The notes under the pieces: generated by a model
Seen by the model: only the letters and a program-made list of their open reading frames with translations
Databases searched by the model: none
What the model was told of the DNA's origin: nothing
Shown here: positions 1 through 9,085 of the stretch, one piece after another
Numbering within the stretch: the stretch's first letter is position 1
Layout: the number at the start of each line of letters is the position of its first letter
Assembly (NCBI RefSeq): GCF_016908525.1
Contig: NZ_JAFBEB010000016.1
Span: 1 to 63,034, forward strand
Length of the DNA: 63,034 nucleotides
Origin: Brevibacillus fulvus
GTDB lineage: Bacteria > Bacillota > Bacilli > Brevibacillales > Brevibacillaceae
Direction of reading: 5' to 3'
Program-made: the position numbers and the translations under genes

Positions 1-19
1 TTGGTTTGGTCACCGAAAA

Positions 20-51
20 ACTTCTCCAAGTCGGGGTGAAGTCCTTTTTTT
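20..51 (+). terminator. Probable intrinsic terminator
   Basis: ACTTC at 20-24 pairs with GAAGT at 38-42 and is followed by a run of T at 45-51. It probably ends a gene lying left of the window. The stem is short, so confidence is moderate. Positions 52-260 hold no gene that I can recognise. Confidence 0.4.
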
Positions 52-260
52 ATGCTCAGAAAACCTTGTTGCTCAAGGGTTTAGATTTATGCAAAAGGCT
101 CGATTATTTTCTTTGGGACCCGTTGAATTCTAGCTTCGATCTTAGTAGTGGAACAAGTTGACCAGAAAACTAGAAAACATCATTGTTAGATAAATAAAAA
201 GCGATGCATCCCTGAATACTAACCCTTGTGGTAATTAATAATTCTAAAGGAGACGCAGGT

Positions 261-2234
261 ATGAAGTGGATAAATTGGACTCTGTTATCGGTTTTAGCTA
301 TTTTCGTATTTGGAATAAGCATGTTAAACATCTTTGAACCCGAATATGCGTATTTCCCCCCGAGTGAAAAAACACTTAGTAATGATCAGATGTCGGTTCA
401 ATCAGTACACACTGAAGGCTATGATTTGTGGGGTACGACAATTTCTAAAGAGGAAGCTAAGATGATAAGCACAAAGGGTGATAAATCAACACTCTCTCCT
501 CGTCATGGAGCAGTACAAATTAACGACTCATTATTACAACTAGGGCGTAAAACATTTTATCAGGAGACCTTTGGCAATGAAGTCTTTATGACCGATATCA
601 TGGGAATCGTGGACGGAGCTTTTACCATACCTAATGTTGCAAAGGCAATATTGTCATTACGTGGTGAAGGAACGACCAATTTAAAGGTTGAACTGGCAAA
701 AACCGTAACAATTGCGGGAAGAACCTTCAAAAAAGGAAGTAAGATTGATACCGGTATCGATGTCCCGAAGGGAGCCTATACCCCTTTGGGAATGCCTATT
801 AAATATGCTGATGGGAGACTAAAAGTCGGGATAAGCTGCGCTGCCTGTCATGCAACAGTTGATAGGGAAACAAAAATGGTGATCGAGGGAGCTCCAAATA
901 CCGATCTAAACGCCGGTTTACTTATGGCACTGGCAACAAACTCTACGGCATACCTTACTCACGCAGAAATAGGCAATATAAAAAAATATATGGATTCGTT
1001 AGACCGTACTGTTGTGACAACCGATGGAAAAAAGGCGTCATTACCCAATCCCATAGCGATAGAGGAAGCTGTAGACTCAACTTTTTTAAAGTGGTCGCCA
1101 GGGAATTTCGATTCCACAATAGATATGAAGGCAAATCCTGCCCAAATACCTGATTCTTTTACGCTTGGCGACCATCCTTATGGCTGGAGTGGGTTTGCGG
1201 CTGCAGGGCCATTTAAGGGTCTCAGTGTGTTTAGTAATAACGTCCATGCTCAAAACTCAGATTCACTGTCTCAAGCCGATGTTAGCCATGTATTGTTTGG
1301 GATGGACAAGGAGGTTTACCTCGGAACAATCTTGCAAAACTCCGCAAATCCTAAATTTCGTTATAAAGTAAACAGCAATATGAAACCATCCGATTTTTTT
1401 GCAAGTGTCGACCCGACACCTGGTGTTCCGGGCGTAAACGAAATGATAAAACCGCCTACTTTCCCCAAAGTGACATTAGTAGCCCCAGATGGCCTGTTTT
1501 TAAGCTCACCGGGGTATCGAGTCGGGGAACAAGTAAACGGTATGGCCGCATGGCAAAATACAATAGTGCCTCCTAAGCAACCAGAGAAAGTTGATACAAA
1601 AACAGTTGCACTTGGACAAGATGTATTTTCCCGTGCTGGTTGTATTACATGCCATGCTGGTAATGCATTAACAAATAACCGAGTGATACCTGTCAATGTG
1701 ATTAAAACCGAACCCTCTCGAGCCAAGGCACTAAAAAAGACGGAAAAGATATTTACAGAGGCTGTTTTATATGGCTTTGATACACCCGTGCCATTACAAG
1801 AAAATGCAACTTCCCTAAAGGTGCCTACGCAAAATCTTGACCGTGAACAGATCAAGTTGGCATTTGCACATGGTGATTCTCAAGGTGGATATAAAGTTCC
1901 TAGTTTAATCGGTCTTTATTGGACCGCCCCATACTTACACGATGGTGGAATAGCAGTAGGTCCTGACCCCAATACCCAACTAGGAGTAAAAGGTACACTA
2001 ATGAAAGGCATTTATCCAGACCCGGCGAATAGTTTGCGCGCATTGGTTGATAAGGAGTTAAGACAAAAGGTAATTGCGGCCAACAAAACATCAAAAGATC
2101 TTCAATTTACTCATGTTAGTGGAATTGGACACGAATACTGGGTTGACTCATCAACACAGTTTACAAAGGAAGAACAGGAAGCACTTATCAAATACCTCTT
2201 GTCAGTAGGAAGCGATCTCAAAGAATCAAAATAA
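261..2234 (+). CDS. Membrane-anchored diheme cytochrome c, peroxidase/RoxA-like
   Basis: A 657-residue protein. The start at 261 is chosen because AAAGGAGA lies 7 bases upstream; an earlier in-frame start at 228 has no such site. An N-terminal hydrophobic segment (about residues 5-24) should anchor it outside the membrane. Two c-type heme motifs are present, CAACH at 193-197 and CITCH at 461-465. Near the C-terminus is the stretch VPSLIGLYWTAPYLHDGG, typical of the bacterial diheme cytochrome c peroxidase fold. The length and the wide spacing of the hemes resemble RoxA-type diheme oxygenases more than the roughly 350-residue classical peroxidases. The substrate cannot be told from sequence. 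It stands alone and is followed by a hairpin. Confidence 0.75.
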   Translation: MKWINWTLLSVLAIFVFGISMLNIFEPEYAYFPPSEKTLSNDQMSVQSVHTEGYDLWGTTISKEEAKMISTKGDKSTLSPRHGAVQINDSLLQLGRKTFYQETFGNEVFMTDIMGIVDGAFTIPNVAKAILSLRGEGTTNLKVELAKTVTIAGRTFKKGSKIDTGIDVPKGAYTPLGMPIKYADGRLKVGISCAACHATVDRETKMVIEGAPNTDLNAGLLMALATNSTAYLTHAEIGNIKKYMDSLDRTVVTTDGKKASLPNPIAIEEAVDSTFLKWSPGNFDSTIDMKANPAQIPDSFTLGDHPYGWSGFAAAGPFKGLSVFSNNVHAQNSDSLSQADVSHVLFGMDKEVYLGTILQNSANPKFRYKVNSNMKPSDFFASVDPTPGVPGVNEMIKPPTFPKVTLVAPDGLFLSSPGYRVGEQVNGMAAWQNTIVPPKQPEKVDTKTVALGQDVFSRAGCITCHAGNALTNNRVIPVNVIKTEPSRAKALKKTEKIFTEAVLYGFDTPVPLQENATSLKVPTQNLDREQIKLAFAHGDSQGGYKVPSLIGLYWTAPYLHDGGIAVGPDPNTQLGVKGTLMKGIYPDPANSLRALVDKELRQKVIAANKTSKDLQFTHVSGIGHEYWVDSSTQFTKEEQEALIKYLLSVGSDLKESK

Positions 2235-2282
2235 CGTAAAAAAGTCAAAGTCAAAACCTAATCAGTGACAGCTTGGAAAATA

Positions 2283-2314
2283 CAACGGCACTCAAATGAT
2301 CCTGAGTGCCGTTG
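2283..2314 (+). terminator. Perfect 12-bp hairpin after the cytochrome gene
   Basis: CAACGGCACTCA at 2283-2294 pairs perfectly with 2303-2314 around an 8-base loop, about 50 bases after the stop codon. There is no T run directly behind it (a T run comes at 2336-2342), so it may act as a terminator or an mRNA 3' stabiliser. Confidence 0.55.
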
Positions 2315-2333
2315 CGAGCTGGAAAATCGCCTC

Positions 2334-2676
2334 TCGTTTTTTAGGTATTGAGCTTTCGTCAGTCCCAGTCCAGGTACACGTTGATCTCGTTCACTCTACC
2401 CGGGCTGAGGTACTTCTCCTGAATGATCTTCCTCTCCATTTCATCCAGTGAATATTGGAGTGCCGCTCGATCTGTCTGACTGATTCAACCGTGGAAACAG
2501 TTGATCAATTCCCTGCTCGGCCTGCTCTTGTTTGTTTTGAACGGCGACAAGGAGGGCTTTGTATCCCTTCAGCTCTTTTACAACAGCCTTACGGACCTCT
2601 CTTTCGTTCACTGTTTAGAGAAAAGATAATTGCTCTGGAGCGCTCATCTTCCATTCCCCCTTGTCCAGAACCAATG
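2334..2676 (-). pseudogene. Decayed ArpU-family phage late-gene regulator
   Basis: Reading the minus strand in shifting frames gives pieces that resemble phage ArpU-type transcription regulators: a helical N-terminal stretch (VRKAVVKELKGYKALL), then LDEMERKIIQEKYLSPGRV, then after a further frameshift GLTKAQYLKN. ArpU proteins carry a comparable 'ERKII..KYLS' region followed by 'LSKTQYY'. At least two frameshifts break the frame. It is best read as a phage remnant. The order and spacing of the pieces is right, but the assignment rests on motif memory only. Confidence 0.5.
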
Positions 2677-2765
2677 GTATAATTTTCTTGACTGAAATAC
2701 CTTGGGCTCCCGGAGATGGGGTCCATTTTTATGTTTGGGGGGTGCCGATTATGGAATTGTGAGGA

Positions 2766-2785
2766 AAACGGCGTGAACGCCGTTT
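2766..2785. terminator. 8-bp perfect hairpin AAACGGCG/CGCCGTTT
   Basis: The arms 2766-2773 and 2778-2785 are perfect complements around a TGAA tetraloop. T and A runs flank it on both sides, so it could work as a short terminator in either direction, just upstream of the small XRE regulator. Confidence 0.4.
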
Positions 2786-2923
2786 AAATATCTGCGCGAG
2801 GAGTTGGTGCGCTGTTCAAGGTAGGTGTGGTATACTTTCAATGGTTAATTTTTCTTATTGCTTTATCTGTTTATAACTATAAGGCTATATACATATACTA
2901 CCAATAGATTGGAGGAATTTTCT

Positions 2924-3139
2924 TTGAAGGTTGTTCTCTGCGTTCGTGAGTTACTAGAAAAACACAATCTTACTCAACAGGAATTATCGTCCATGACAGG
3001 GATAGCGCAGTCAACCATTAGCCCAATGGTTCGTAACATAAAAGAAAGGGTAGACCTCGATCATATACGAAGAATAGCAGAAGCGCTCAATATACGTGAC
3101 ATGAACGAGATCATCCGAATAGTAGACGAGGATGATTAA
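2924..3139 (+). CDS. Small XRE/Cro-type helix-turn-helix regulator
   Basis: A 71-residue protein made up of one Cro/CI-type helix-turn-helix: LTQQELSSMTGIAQSTISPMVR covers the two DNA-contacting helices. The start is a TTG at 2924, preceded by GGAGG at 2911-2915; longer readings begin in AT-rich sequence without a binding site. A TATACT at 2831-2836 could be its -10 box. The gene converges on the broken integrase and its stop overlaps that gene's stop. Such small XRE proteins commonly control excision or lysogeny of islands, which fits the location, but its target is unknown. Confidence 0.75.
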   Translation: MKVVLCVRELLEKHNLTQQELSSMTGIAQSTISPMVRNIKERVDLDHIRRIAEALNIRDMNEIIRIVDEDD

Positions 3140-4133
3140 AAGTTGAACTGGCTTGCAACTTCCGGCCCCGACGCTTTAGAAAGATGGGTATACCGCATGA
3201 TCATGCGTAGATCGGAGTGCCCAAGGAATCATCTGCAAATGACGGATGTCCCCGCCAGCCTCCAAAAACATCGTAGCTGCCGTATGACGAAAGAGATGCG
3301 GATGAACACGGATCGGGATTTCGGCTTGGTCCGCGTACTCCTTCAACCGATGACGGAACTGTCCGTCCCTCAATCGCTCCCCGTAATTCGCGAGGAACAC
3401 GTACTCAGAGTCGAAATCTTCGTTTTCGCGAAGTAAATCTTGAATCAACTTGAGCGTTTGCTTTTTTACCGAAACTGACCGAGATTTCCGATTTTTTGAC
3501 TGTTCCGCTCGGATCGTTATCATACCGAGTTCGAAGTCAATGTTCGTTTTTCACAACGATAGCGCATCGTTGATGCGAAGGAAGCCGTCCAAAAGTACAT
3601 TCATAATCACGTAGTCTCGGAATCCGCTATATCTCCGTTGGTTGGGTGCTGCCAAAAGTCTTTTCAACTGCTCTACCGACATAATTTGAATCTCGTTGTC
3701 ATTTTCCTCGACCGGCTTGACATTATCGAACGGATTCGCGTCAATCAATCCCTCTTCCGCAAGATAGCGAAACATCGTCCTCATTGTTTTCAGTCGCGTA
3801 TTAACGGACGTCGCCGATAGTCCAACGGTCTGCTCCGCCTCCGATTTTGAACTTGTGCCCGTCAAACCGGACCTTTTCGTTAAGATTCCATACGATATAT
3901 TCGCGGATAAAGTCCGGCGTCACAAGACGCACGTCGCGTCCATACCCGCGTAAATCCATATATTCGACGAAGAAACCGTAATTTTCCCGGTAACTCTCTA
4001 ACGTCCGCTCCTTCCGCCCTTCCGCTACTTTCGCATGATAAAACCGCTCGAATAGCGCACCTAGTGAATAGTCGGATGTGACCGAAAATCTTTCTGTCTT
4101 CGTACGTCTGCCTTTACGCTTGTCCAAAATCAA
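3136..4133 (-). pseudogene. Broken tyrosine recombinase (phage/island integrase)
   Basis: Three reading-frame pieces on the minus strand make up one XerC/D-like integrase. The N-terminal SAM-like core-binding domain is at 4133-3801, the middle at 3865-3551 and the catalytic domain below 3550. The catalytic motif HLFRHTAATMFLEAGG is intact. There is a frameshift near 3805-3860, an in-frame TGA at 3551-3553, and a one-base insertion near 3225 that throws LGHSDLRMIMRYTHLSK, containing the nucleophilic tyrosine, out of frame. The protein cannot be made intact. It lies beside a tRNA-Val fragment, as expected for an island integrase at its attachment site. Confidence 0.85.
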
Positions 4134-4172
4134 AAAACGCTCCCTTCCGTTTATTACGGAATGAGAGCGTAT
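4134..4172 (-). terminator. Hairpin with T run next to integrase start
   Basis: On the minus strand ACGCTCTCATTCCGT pairs, with small mismatches, with ACGGAAGGGAGCGT and runs straight into TTTTTT at the TTG that opens the integrase reading frame. It may end transcription entering from the tRNA side. Confidence 0.5.
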
Positions 4173-4317
4173 GGGTTCACGGCCAGTCCCCGTTTAACCA
4201 TTCGTGACCAGCGACACCTAGCGGAATCATGGAGCGACACCTTGCGTTACAGTTTCCGGTACGTCCATCGGTCAGTTGATCGGGTCAAAACGTTGATTTA
4301 GCGCGTTTTTTACGTTA

Positions 4318-4362
4318 TGGTGATCCGGACTGGGTTCGAACCAGCGACCCCCACCCTGTCAA
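4318..4362 (-). other. 3' part of tRNA-Val(GAC): island attachment site
   Basis: The minus strand holds the 3' part of a tRNA ending in CCA: anticodon loop TTGACAG (anticodon GAC, valine), the anticodon 3' stem, the T arm with GGTTCGAACCC and the acceptor strand CCGGATC-ACCA. The 5' half is missing, and unrelated sequence starts exactly at the anticodon loop. That breakpoint is where many tyrosine integrases cross over, so this is most likely an attachment-site copy rather than a functional tRNA. The intact tRNA should lie outside the window. Confidence 0.8.
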
Positions 4363-4395
4363 GATCAAATGGCCAATTTCCCACAATTTCCTTAA

Positions 4396-4436
4396 ATAGC
4401 CGAAAACCCACTCATATCAGGGTTCTCGGCTATTTT
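4396..4436. terminator. Bidirectional terminator after the SIR2-HerA operon
   Basis: AATAGCCGAAAACCC pairs with GGGTTCTCGGCTATT around a 10-base loop, with one internal mismatch and T runs on both strands. It lies about 110 bases past the stop of the HerA gene and probably ends that operon. The remainder of 4363-4544 shows no gene. Confidence 0.65.
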
Positions 4437-4544
4437 TCCATTTCGCTGTGAACCGTAATTTCCGATGATTATTTTGAGTTCTTGACCAATTTTTTGACCA
4501 GCACCTAAGCATCAATTCGTTCCATATTAATTGGGTATAAATTT

Positions 4545-6659
4545 CTATTGATTTCCATTTTCAGACTCATCGCTAACCCATTCTTTTACAACCTTCTTGA
4601 AATCAATATCAATTGAATTTCCAAGCCATTGAGAAAAGAATTCAGGATCATCACTATCCGGTTTTGGTACAACATCGTTTAAGCGAACTTGTACAGGGCT
4701 TCTTACCGCATCACCCATGATGATCGCATGCTGTTGAGGTAAAATAGGTAGTTGGCTCAAAATATCTGCATTTGCAGAAGAAACTAATTGTCTTACGTAA
4801 CTTTGATCCTCAGGATTTTGAAGTCTATGGACTATAAACGTGTTGCATTGAGATAGAATCGTTTTTGATAATTCAGAAGGCCTCTGTGAAGATACAATCA
4901 AAGACAGACCATATTTTCTACCTTCTCTGGCGATTCGTTCAAAAACACGTTTTGATATAGAAACTCGATCTTTTTTCCGATCTACTTGAGGGATGTAATT
5001 TTGAGCTTCTTCTAATACAATAACAATGGGATACTTACCACGAAATTCTTCGTACTCCTCCACTTTTTCAATTCTTTGTACAAATTCAAGAAGTAACCTG
5101 CCTATAAGGCCAGTGATGTTCTCCAAAACTTCATAAGGCAACAAAGACATGTCTATTATCGTTATTTGACTTTTTTGTTCAGGATTATTCACATTCGATT
5201 GATTAAATCTATATTCACAGAAATCATTATCATATTGTTCCGTTAAAACGCCTAAAATGTATTTTAAATAATAATGCAGTGCCTCACTAATATTATCGTT
5301 TTTAAGCATAAGAGGGGTGCTGATTCTATCATCATTATAAAAACTAGACAATCTCAATTTTAAACTTGATAGATACTCTCTGTACTTACCATCTGAATGG
5401 TCTATTTCCATGATCGCATCATCAATGTAATTGTTAAATAAATCAAAAAAATTAAAATAACTAGGCAAATCTACATTTACAAAATGATTTTCTTTTTCAC
5501 TTTCTATTGAGTCACATTCGCCTTTAATCTTAGTAATAGCCTCGTAAACTTCTTCTAATATTTCTTTGTTTAATGATCCGTTCCAATATTGTCCGTTTTT
5601 TGTCAAATTCGAACCAGCTTGTTCTAATTTAAATATATGTTCTTTATATTCGGGGAGTTTTGTTTCAATGAATAGCTTGTCATCCTCTAATTCTTCTTTA
5701 ATAAAACTTCTTAATCTAAAATCCTTGCTGTCCTCTAGCATCTCAATAATTCTTTTTAAATAATTTGTTCTAATCGGGCTATAATTGTTGCTGTTACTAG
5801 AATTGCTTTGTTTTTTCTTGTATTTTTTAGCCAAGGAAATTGCATTTTTAAAGATAGGTGCTTGAGTTTGATGAGACGGCTCAAACAAATAATCAAAATC
5901 GTCATAATTCATGAACCAATAGGGCACTTTTAGTCCTTCTTTTGTTATCGTAAAAGTGTTAACCCTTGTTTTTAGTTCTTCGTCTTTAAATTGAAATGCT
6001 TTTTTATATTCGCCATTCGTATCAAATATTACAACATGAGCATCAGTTAACGTCTTTAAGCCGTCTTTAGTTAGAAATTTTCCCCTGAACATGGACTGAA
6101 ATATGGAGGCAATTGTACATGATTTACCTGAACCTGTGTTGCCTAGTACAGCAACGTGCTTGTTAAGAAACTTGTCCGGATTTATCTTTATATCAAAATC
6201 AGAAAAAGTAGGAGACTTACCGATCGGCAAAAAGTAGTCATTTCTTAAGTCGATAACAGTGCCTTTTGGCTTATGATCAAAAATTATTTCAAGGTCTTGC
6301 TTTAATACATAACAAACCGGGTTGTCTAGTATAGGGAAGTTGTAGACACCTTGAATATACTTATTAGAGTTGTTAATTGTGCCGATCATCGTTGCAATAA
6401 TATATCTTTTGGATTTAGGTAAAAGTATTGAGTTTTCCGACCCTTCAAATTCAGTTTCATCGCTTATTTTAACCCTGGTGATCATTGCGATGATTTTCTC
6501 TGCACCGACTGGAATCGATATATACGAGTTGATACGAGCGATCTCGTATATATCATTAAATCCACTTCTGTATAAGGTCTTAACGCTTGCATCAAGTTCA
6601 ATTATTACTCGAAAACTATCGACACTTATCACTCTACCAATAATCTGCTCTTGCATCAT
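4545..6659 (-). CDS. herA: HerA/FtsK-type ATPase of a SIR2-HerA defence operon
   Basis: A 704-residue hexameric-translocase-type ATPase. An N-terminal HAS-barrel-like region (IIGRVISVDSFRVIIELD) precedes the Walker A GNTGSGKS at 173-180; Walker B ends in EEAQ at 550-553. It is followed by the HerA signature region REGRKYGLSLIVSSQRPSELSK. In SIR2-HerA (Nezha-type) anti-phage systems the HerA ring assembles with a SIR2 NADase, and NAD+ is depleted on infection. The gene is translationally coupled to the SIR2 gene (26-base overlap, GAGGTG upstream of ATG). A long central insertion of about 250 residues rich in charged and helical sequence separates the two Walker motifs. The family call is firm; defence activity is inferred from known systems. 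Confidence 0.88.
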   Translation of the reverse strand: MMQEQIIGRVISVDSFRVIIELDASVKTLYRSGFNDIYEIARINSYISIPVGAEKIIAMITRVKISDETEFEGSENSILLPKSKRYIIATMIGTINNSNKYIQGVYNFPILDNPVCYVLKQDLEIIFDHKPKGTVIDLRNDYFLPIGKSPTFSDFDIKINPDKFLNKHVAVLGNTGSGKSCTIASIFQSMFRGKFLTKDGLKTLTDAHVVIFDTNGEYKKAFQFKDEELKTRVNTFTITKEGLKVPYWFMNYDDFDYLFEPSHQTQAPIFKNAISLAKKYKKKQSNSSNSNNYSPIRTNYLKRIIEMLEDSKDFRLRSFIKEELEDDKLFIETKLPEYKEHIFKLEQAGSNLTKNGQYWNGSLNKEILEEVYEAITKIKGECDSIESEKENHFVNVDLPSYFNFFDLFNNYIDDAIMEIDHSDGKYREYLSSLKLRLSSFYNDDRISTPLMLKNDNISEALHYYLKYILGVLTEQYDNDFCEYRFNQSNVNNPEQKSQITIIDMSLLPYEVLENITGLIGRLLLEFVQRIEKVEEYEEFRGKYPIVIVLEEAQNYIPQVDRKKDRVSISKRVFERIAREGRKYGLSLIVSSQRPSELSKTILSQCNTFIVHRLQNPEDQSYVRQLVSSANADILSQLPILPQQHAIIMGDAVRSPVQVRLNDVVPKPDSDDPEFFSQWLGNSIDIDFKKVVKEWVSDESENGNQ

Positions 6660-8037
6660 CTTTCACCTCGGATGCTTGCTTCTCAGAATATAGCTTCTTT
6701 AAAGTTGTAGATACTTTCTCTCGATACTCCATTTCGTGGAAAGTGGGCATAATTTTTTTTGAGAATGTCTTAAAATCTCCTAAATAAGAACCTTCTAAGA
6801 TAACAATACGAGGATCGTCGAGTTCATAAAGTTTTTTTATCATTTCATTTCCCGTGCCTTTAAAGTCAACAACAATCAGTGTGAAGCTAGGAATGGACAA
6901 AGCCTGATAAATAATATCGTTAATGTGTTCATCGAAAAAACTATAACCAACACAAAACAATACGGATTGAGGCTGAGTAATCACAGAAGCAAACTGCCTA
7001 AACAGCTCTGAGTAAGGGAAATCAAGCGTGTAGCCTTTTTTATGAGCGGTAGGATAAATAATTATATCCCCAGCCGACTCTAAGTTATTTCTAACCCAAT
7101 CGATATGCCGCTCAACTAAGCCATACTGATTCTGTGCTGAACTTTCTTCACGTACCCAAGTGATCGAACCGTGTAATTTATAATATTTAATCATTCGTTC
7201 AATTCGTCTTACTCTACCTTCAGTTGTACTTCCCGGATAGTATAAATCATATTCAAACACCTCAGGCCTAAATGTCCGCTTATGAAATCCGCTAAACCCA
7301 TTCATATAGTGAACGCCCAATTCATCAAAAGCGTTCTCAAAAGCCAAGTCATAGTTTGTAGTAAAGATGTTCGCTCTTCTTAAATTTAATGGTCGCTCTA
7401 ATAAGGATTTGATAAAACTTTTATGGTAAGTGTATTTTCCGTTCTTCTGCATTTCTTCTCTGACCTGCTCATCATCGGGCCAATATTCAAGTTTATCAAG
7501 ATCACATAATTTAAATAATTCTGATTTAATTTTTGAAATTAAAGATTCTAGAATCTGAGGAGTTATCTCGATATGTTTATCTTCAAACGAATCTTCATAA
7601 TTATAGCCACTAATGAGATTCTTAGAATGACCCTGTACATATTGTAATGCTAGCAGGTAATTCAAAAATTCTTCCAAAGGAACCGTAATTTCGGATGGTT
7701 GTTGTGACTCGTCTCTCAATACATACTCCGATTTTTGAAATTGTTTTACTAAGTGAATAAATAATCCATAGACTTCCTGATCCCCGTTCCTTAATGCATT
7801 CTCAATAGCAATAGGAAAGTTGCGTATTGAAGTCGTGCCCAAGTGCAATGAAGAGCCTGTACCAAACAGAAAACTTACATTGTCGAGTTGCAAATAGTTT
7901 TTCAATACCAGCCTAATCTTATCAGGAAGTTTTTCCGGTTTATTATTGGATGGGTCAGCGAAAAAATCCTCAACCCAATCCTTTGAACCTACAAAAAATT
8001 TGCTTCTCTTTAACTTATCAAATTCGCGTTCCTCCAT
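6634..8037 (-). CDS. SIR2-like NADase of a SIR2-HerA defence operon
   Basis: A 467-residue protein. The start at 8037 is preceded by GGAGGAG; an earlier in-frame start lacks one. SIR2-fold motifs are all present: FLFGTGSS (59-63, nucleotide-binding loop), TTNYD with Asn228 and Asp230, KLHGS with the predicted catalytic His289, and GYSFFDEHIN (364-373). In defence SIR2 proteins these residues hydrolyse NAD+. The region between the first motif and TTNYD is helical and lacks the zinc-binding cysteines of histone deacylases, as usual for defence members. It lies 26 bases after the AlbA_2 gene and overlaps the HerA gene. Confidence 0.88.
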   Translation of the reverse strand: MEEREFDKLKRSKFFVGSKDWVEDFFADPSNNKPEKLPDKIRLVLKNYLQLDNVSFLFGTGSSLHLGTTSIRNFPIAIENALRNGDQEVYGLFIHLVKQFQKSEYVLRDESQQPSEITVPLEEFLNYLLALQYVQGHSKNLISGYNYEDSFEDKHIEITPQILESLISKIKSELFKLCDLDKLEYWPDDEQVREEMQKNGKYTYHKSFIKSLLERPLNLRRANIFTTNYDLAFENAFDELGVHYMNGFSGFHKRTFRPEVFEYDLYYPGSTTEGRVRRIERMIKYYKLHGSITWVREESSAQNQYGLVERHIDWVRNNLESAGDIIIYPTAHKKGYTLDFPYSELFRQFASVITQPQSVLFCVGYSFFDEHINDIIYQALSIPSFTLIVVDFKGTGNEMIKKLYELDDPRIVILEGSYLGDFKTFSKKIMPTFHEMEYREKVSTTLKKLYSEKQASEVKDDARADYW

Positions 8038-8063
8038 AATCTCCTCCGTCCTGCCAAATGACT

Positions 8064-8978
8064 CTATTGACCGATTTGACGAGCTCTTACCTTCCATAGA
8101 AATTCTCCTTTAGCAATAACATTAGCATTTGTTACACTAACACTATATTCATTACCAACTGTATCAAATAAAAACAATTCAAAAATAAACTCCTCATCCG
8201 TGTACCCATCAACATCTAAACCGAGCTGTAATGATTGAGTGGATGTAAAACCGAATAGAAGTTCCCCAGTTTTTTCAGACTTGGGTGATAAGCCAAGAAG
8301 GAAGTCCGCACCTACATAATCATTCAACCCATACAAAGGATGTTGAGTTAAAACCTCGTTATTCATATTTTTTATGACTAATCGACCAAATTTAATTGTT
8401 ATAGGGTTGTTTGTTAAATTTCTTAGTGAAGTCATTAATTTTGCACAACCATTTTTATCGTCTGTCGCCCACAAAGTATTATCCATGATAATGATTTCAA
8501 ACTTATCTTTATTCTGATAAAACAAATCATAGTCACTTCTAACGGCTATTGCTTGCTGGCTTCCCTTTCTCACCATACAATACCCTGCATCTAGATCCTT
8601 GTATTTCTTTTTCATCATGTAAGGTTTATTTGTATTATTATACAATTCTAATACAGCTAACTTTTTCCCCTTATACATAAAAGTAAAGTAGTTAAAATTG
8701 ACGAATGGTTCTATATTACTTGAAATCAATTGATGAAGTTCAGAGGAGTCAATATGTGCAGAATCATCTATACCTAATATCTCTCTATCGCCGTTTGGTT
8801 TATCTTTTACACCAATAATTATATATTTGTTTTTATCAACCATAGAGTTTGCCATAGCCATTATATCTTTTAGTAAATGGCTATACCTATCCTTCGAATA
8901 CTGAATGGCTTTAAAGTCTAAATAATCGCATTCATAGCCTTTTTCAATTAGTTCCACTAGATAATCGTGGTTATACAT
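8064..8978 (-). CDS. AlbA_2/Schlafen-type domain protein, first gene of the operon
   Basis: A 304-residue protein starting 9 bases after AAGGAGT. Residues about 15-145 match the AlbA_2 (Schlafen-like) fold: an acidic E-x-D-Y-L-D-F-K opening, then MANSMVDKNKYIIIGVKD, a ...ILGIDDS... turn, then LAVLEL and a late RKGS loop. In bacteria this domain is often a nucleic-acid-binding or RNase module in regulators and defence genes. The C-terminal half (about 160-304) is beta-rich and unrecognised. It is the promoter-proximal gene before SIR2 and HerA, so it may sense infection, add a second effector or regulate the operon. Two-gene SIR2-HerA systems are known; I cannot confirm this three-gene form as described. 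Confidence 0.75.
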   Translation of the reverse strand: MYNHDYLVELIEKGYECDYLDFKAIQYSKDRYSHLLKDIMAMANSMVDKNKYIIIGVKDKPNGDREILGIDDSAHIDSSELHQLISSNIEPFVNFNYFTFMYKGKKLAVLELYNNTNKPYMMKKKYKDLDAGYCMVRKGSQQAIAVRSDYDLFYQNKDKFEIIIMDNTLWATDDKNGCAKLMTSLRNLTNNPITIKFGRLVIKNMNNEVLTQHPLYGLNDYVGADFLLGLSPKSEKTGELLFGFTSTQSLQLGLDVDGYTDEEFIFELFLFDTVGNEYSVSVTNANVIAKGEFLWKVRARQIGQ

Positions 8979-9085
8979 TTTATCACCATACTCCTTCTTT
9001 TTTCTCTAGCCTTGCAATATTTGTATTTGGCAAGTAGAAAATGTACCGTTTGGCAATTAAAAATGCACACTTGCCAACCAGGGTA

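Noticed and set aside
1361-1855. 164-codon open frame antisense to the cytochrome gene
   Set aside because: It mirrors the coding strand of a clear cytochrome gene with both heme motifs and has no ribosome binding site of its own.
4318-4362. Functional tRNA gene
   Set aside because: Only the anticodon loop to CCA part is present; D arm and 5' acceptor strand are missing, so it is an attachment-site copy.
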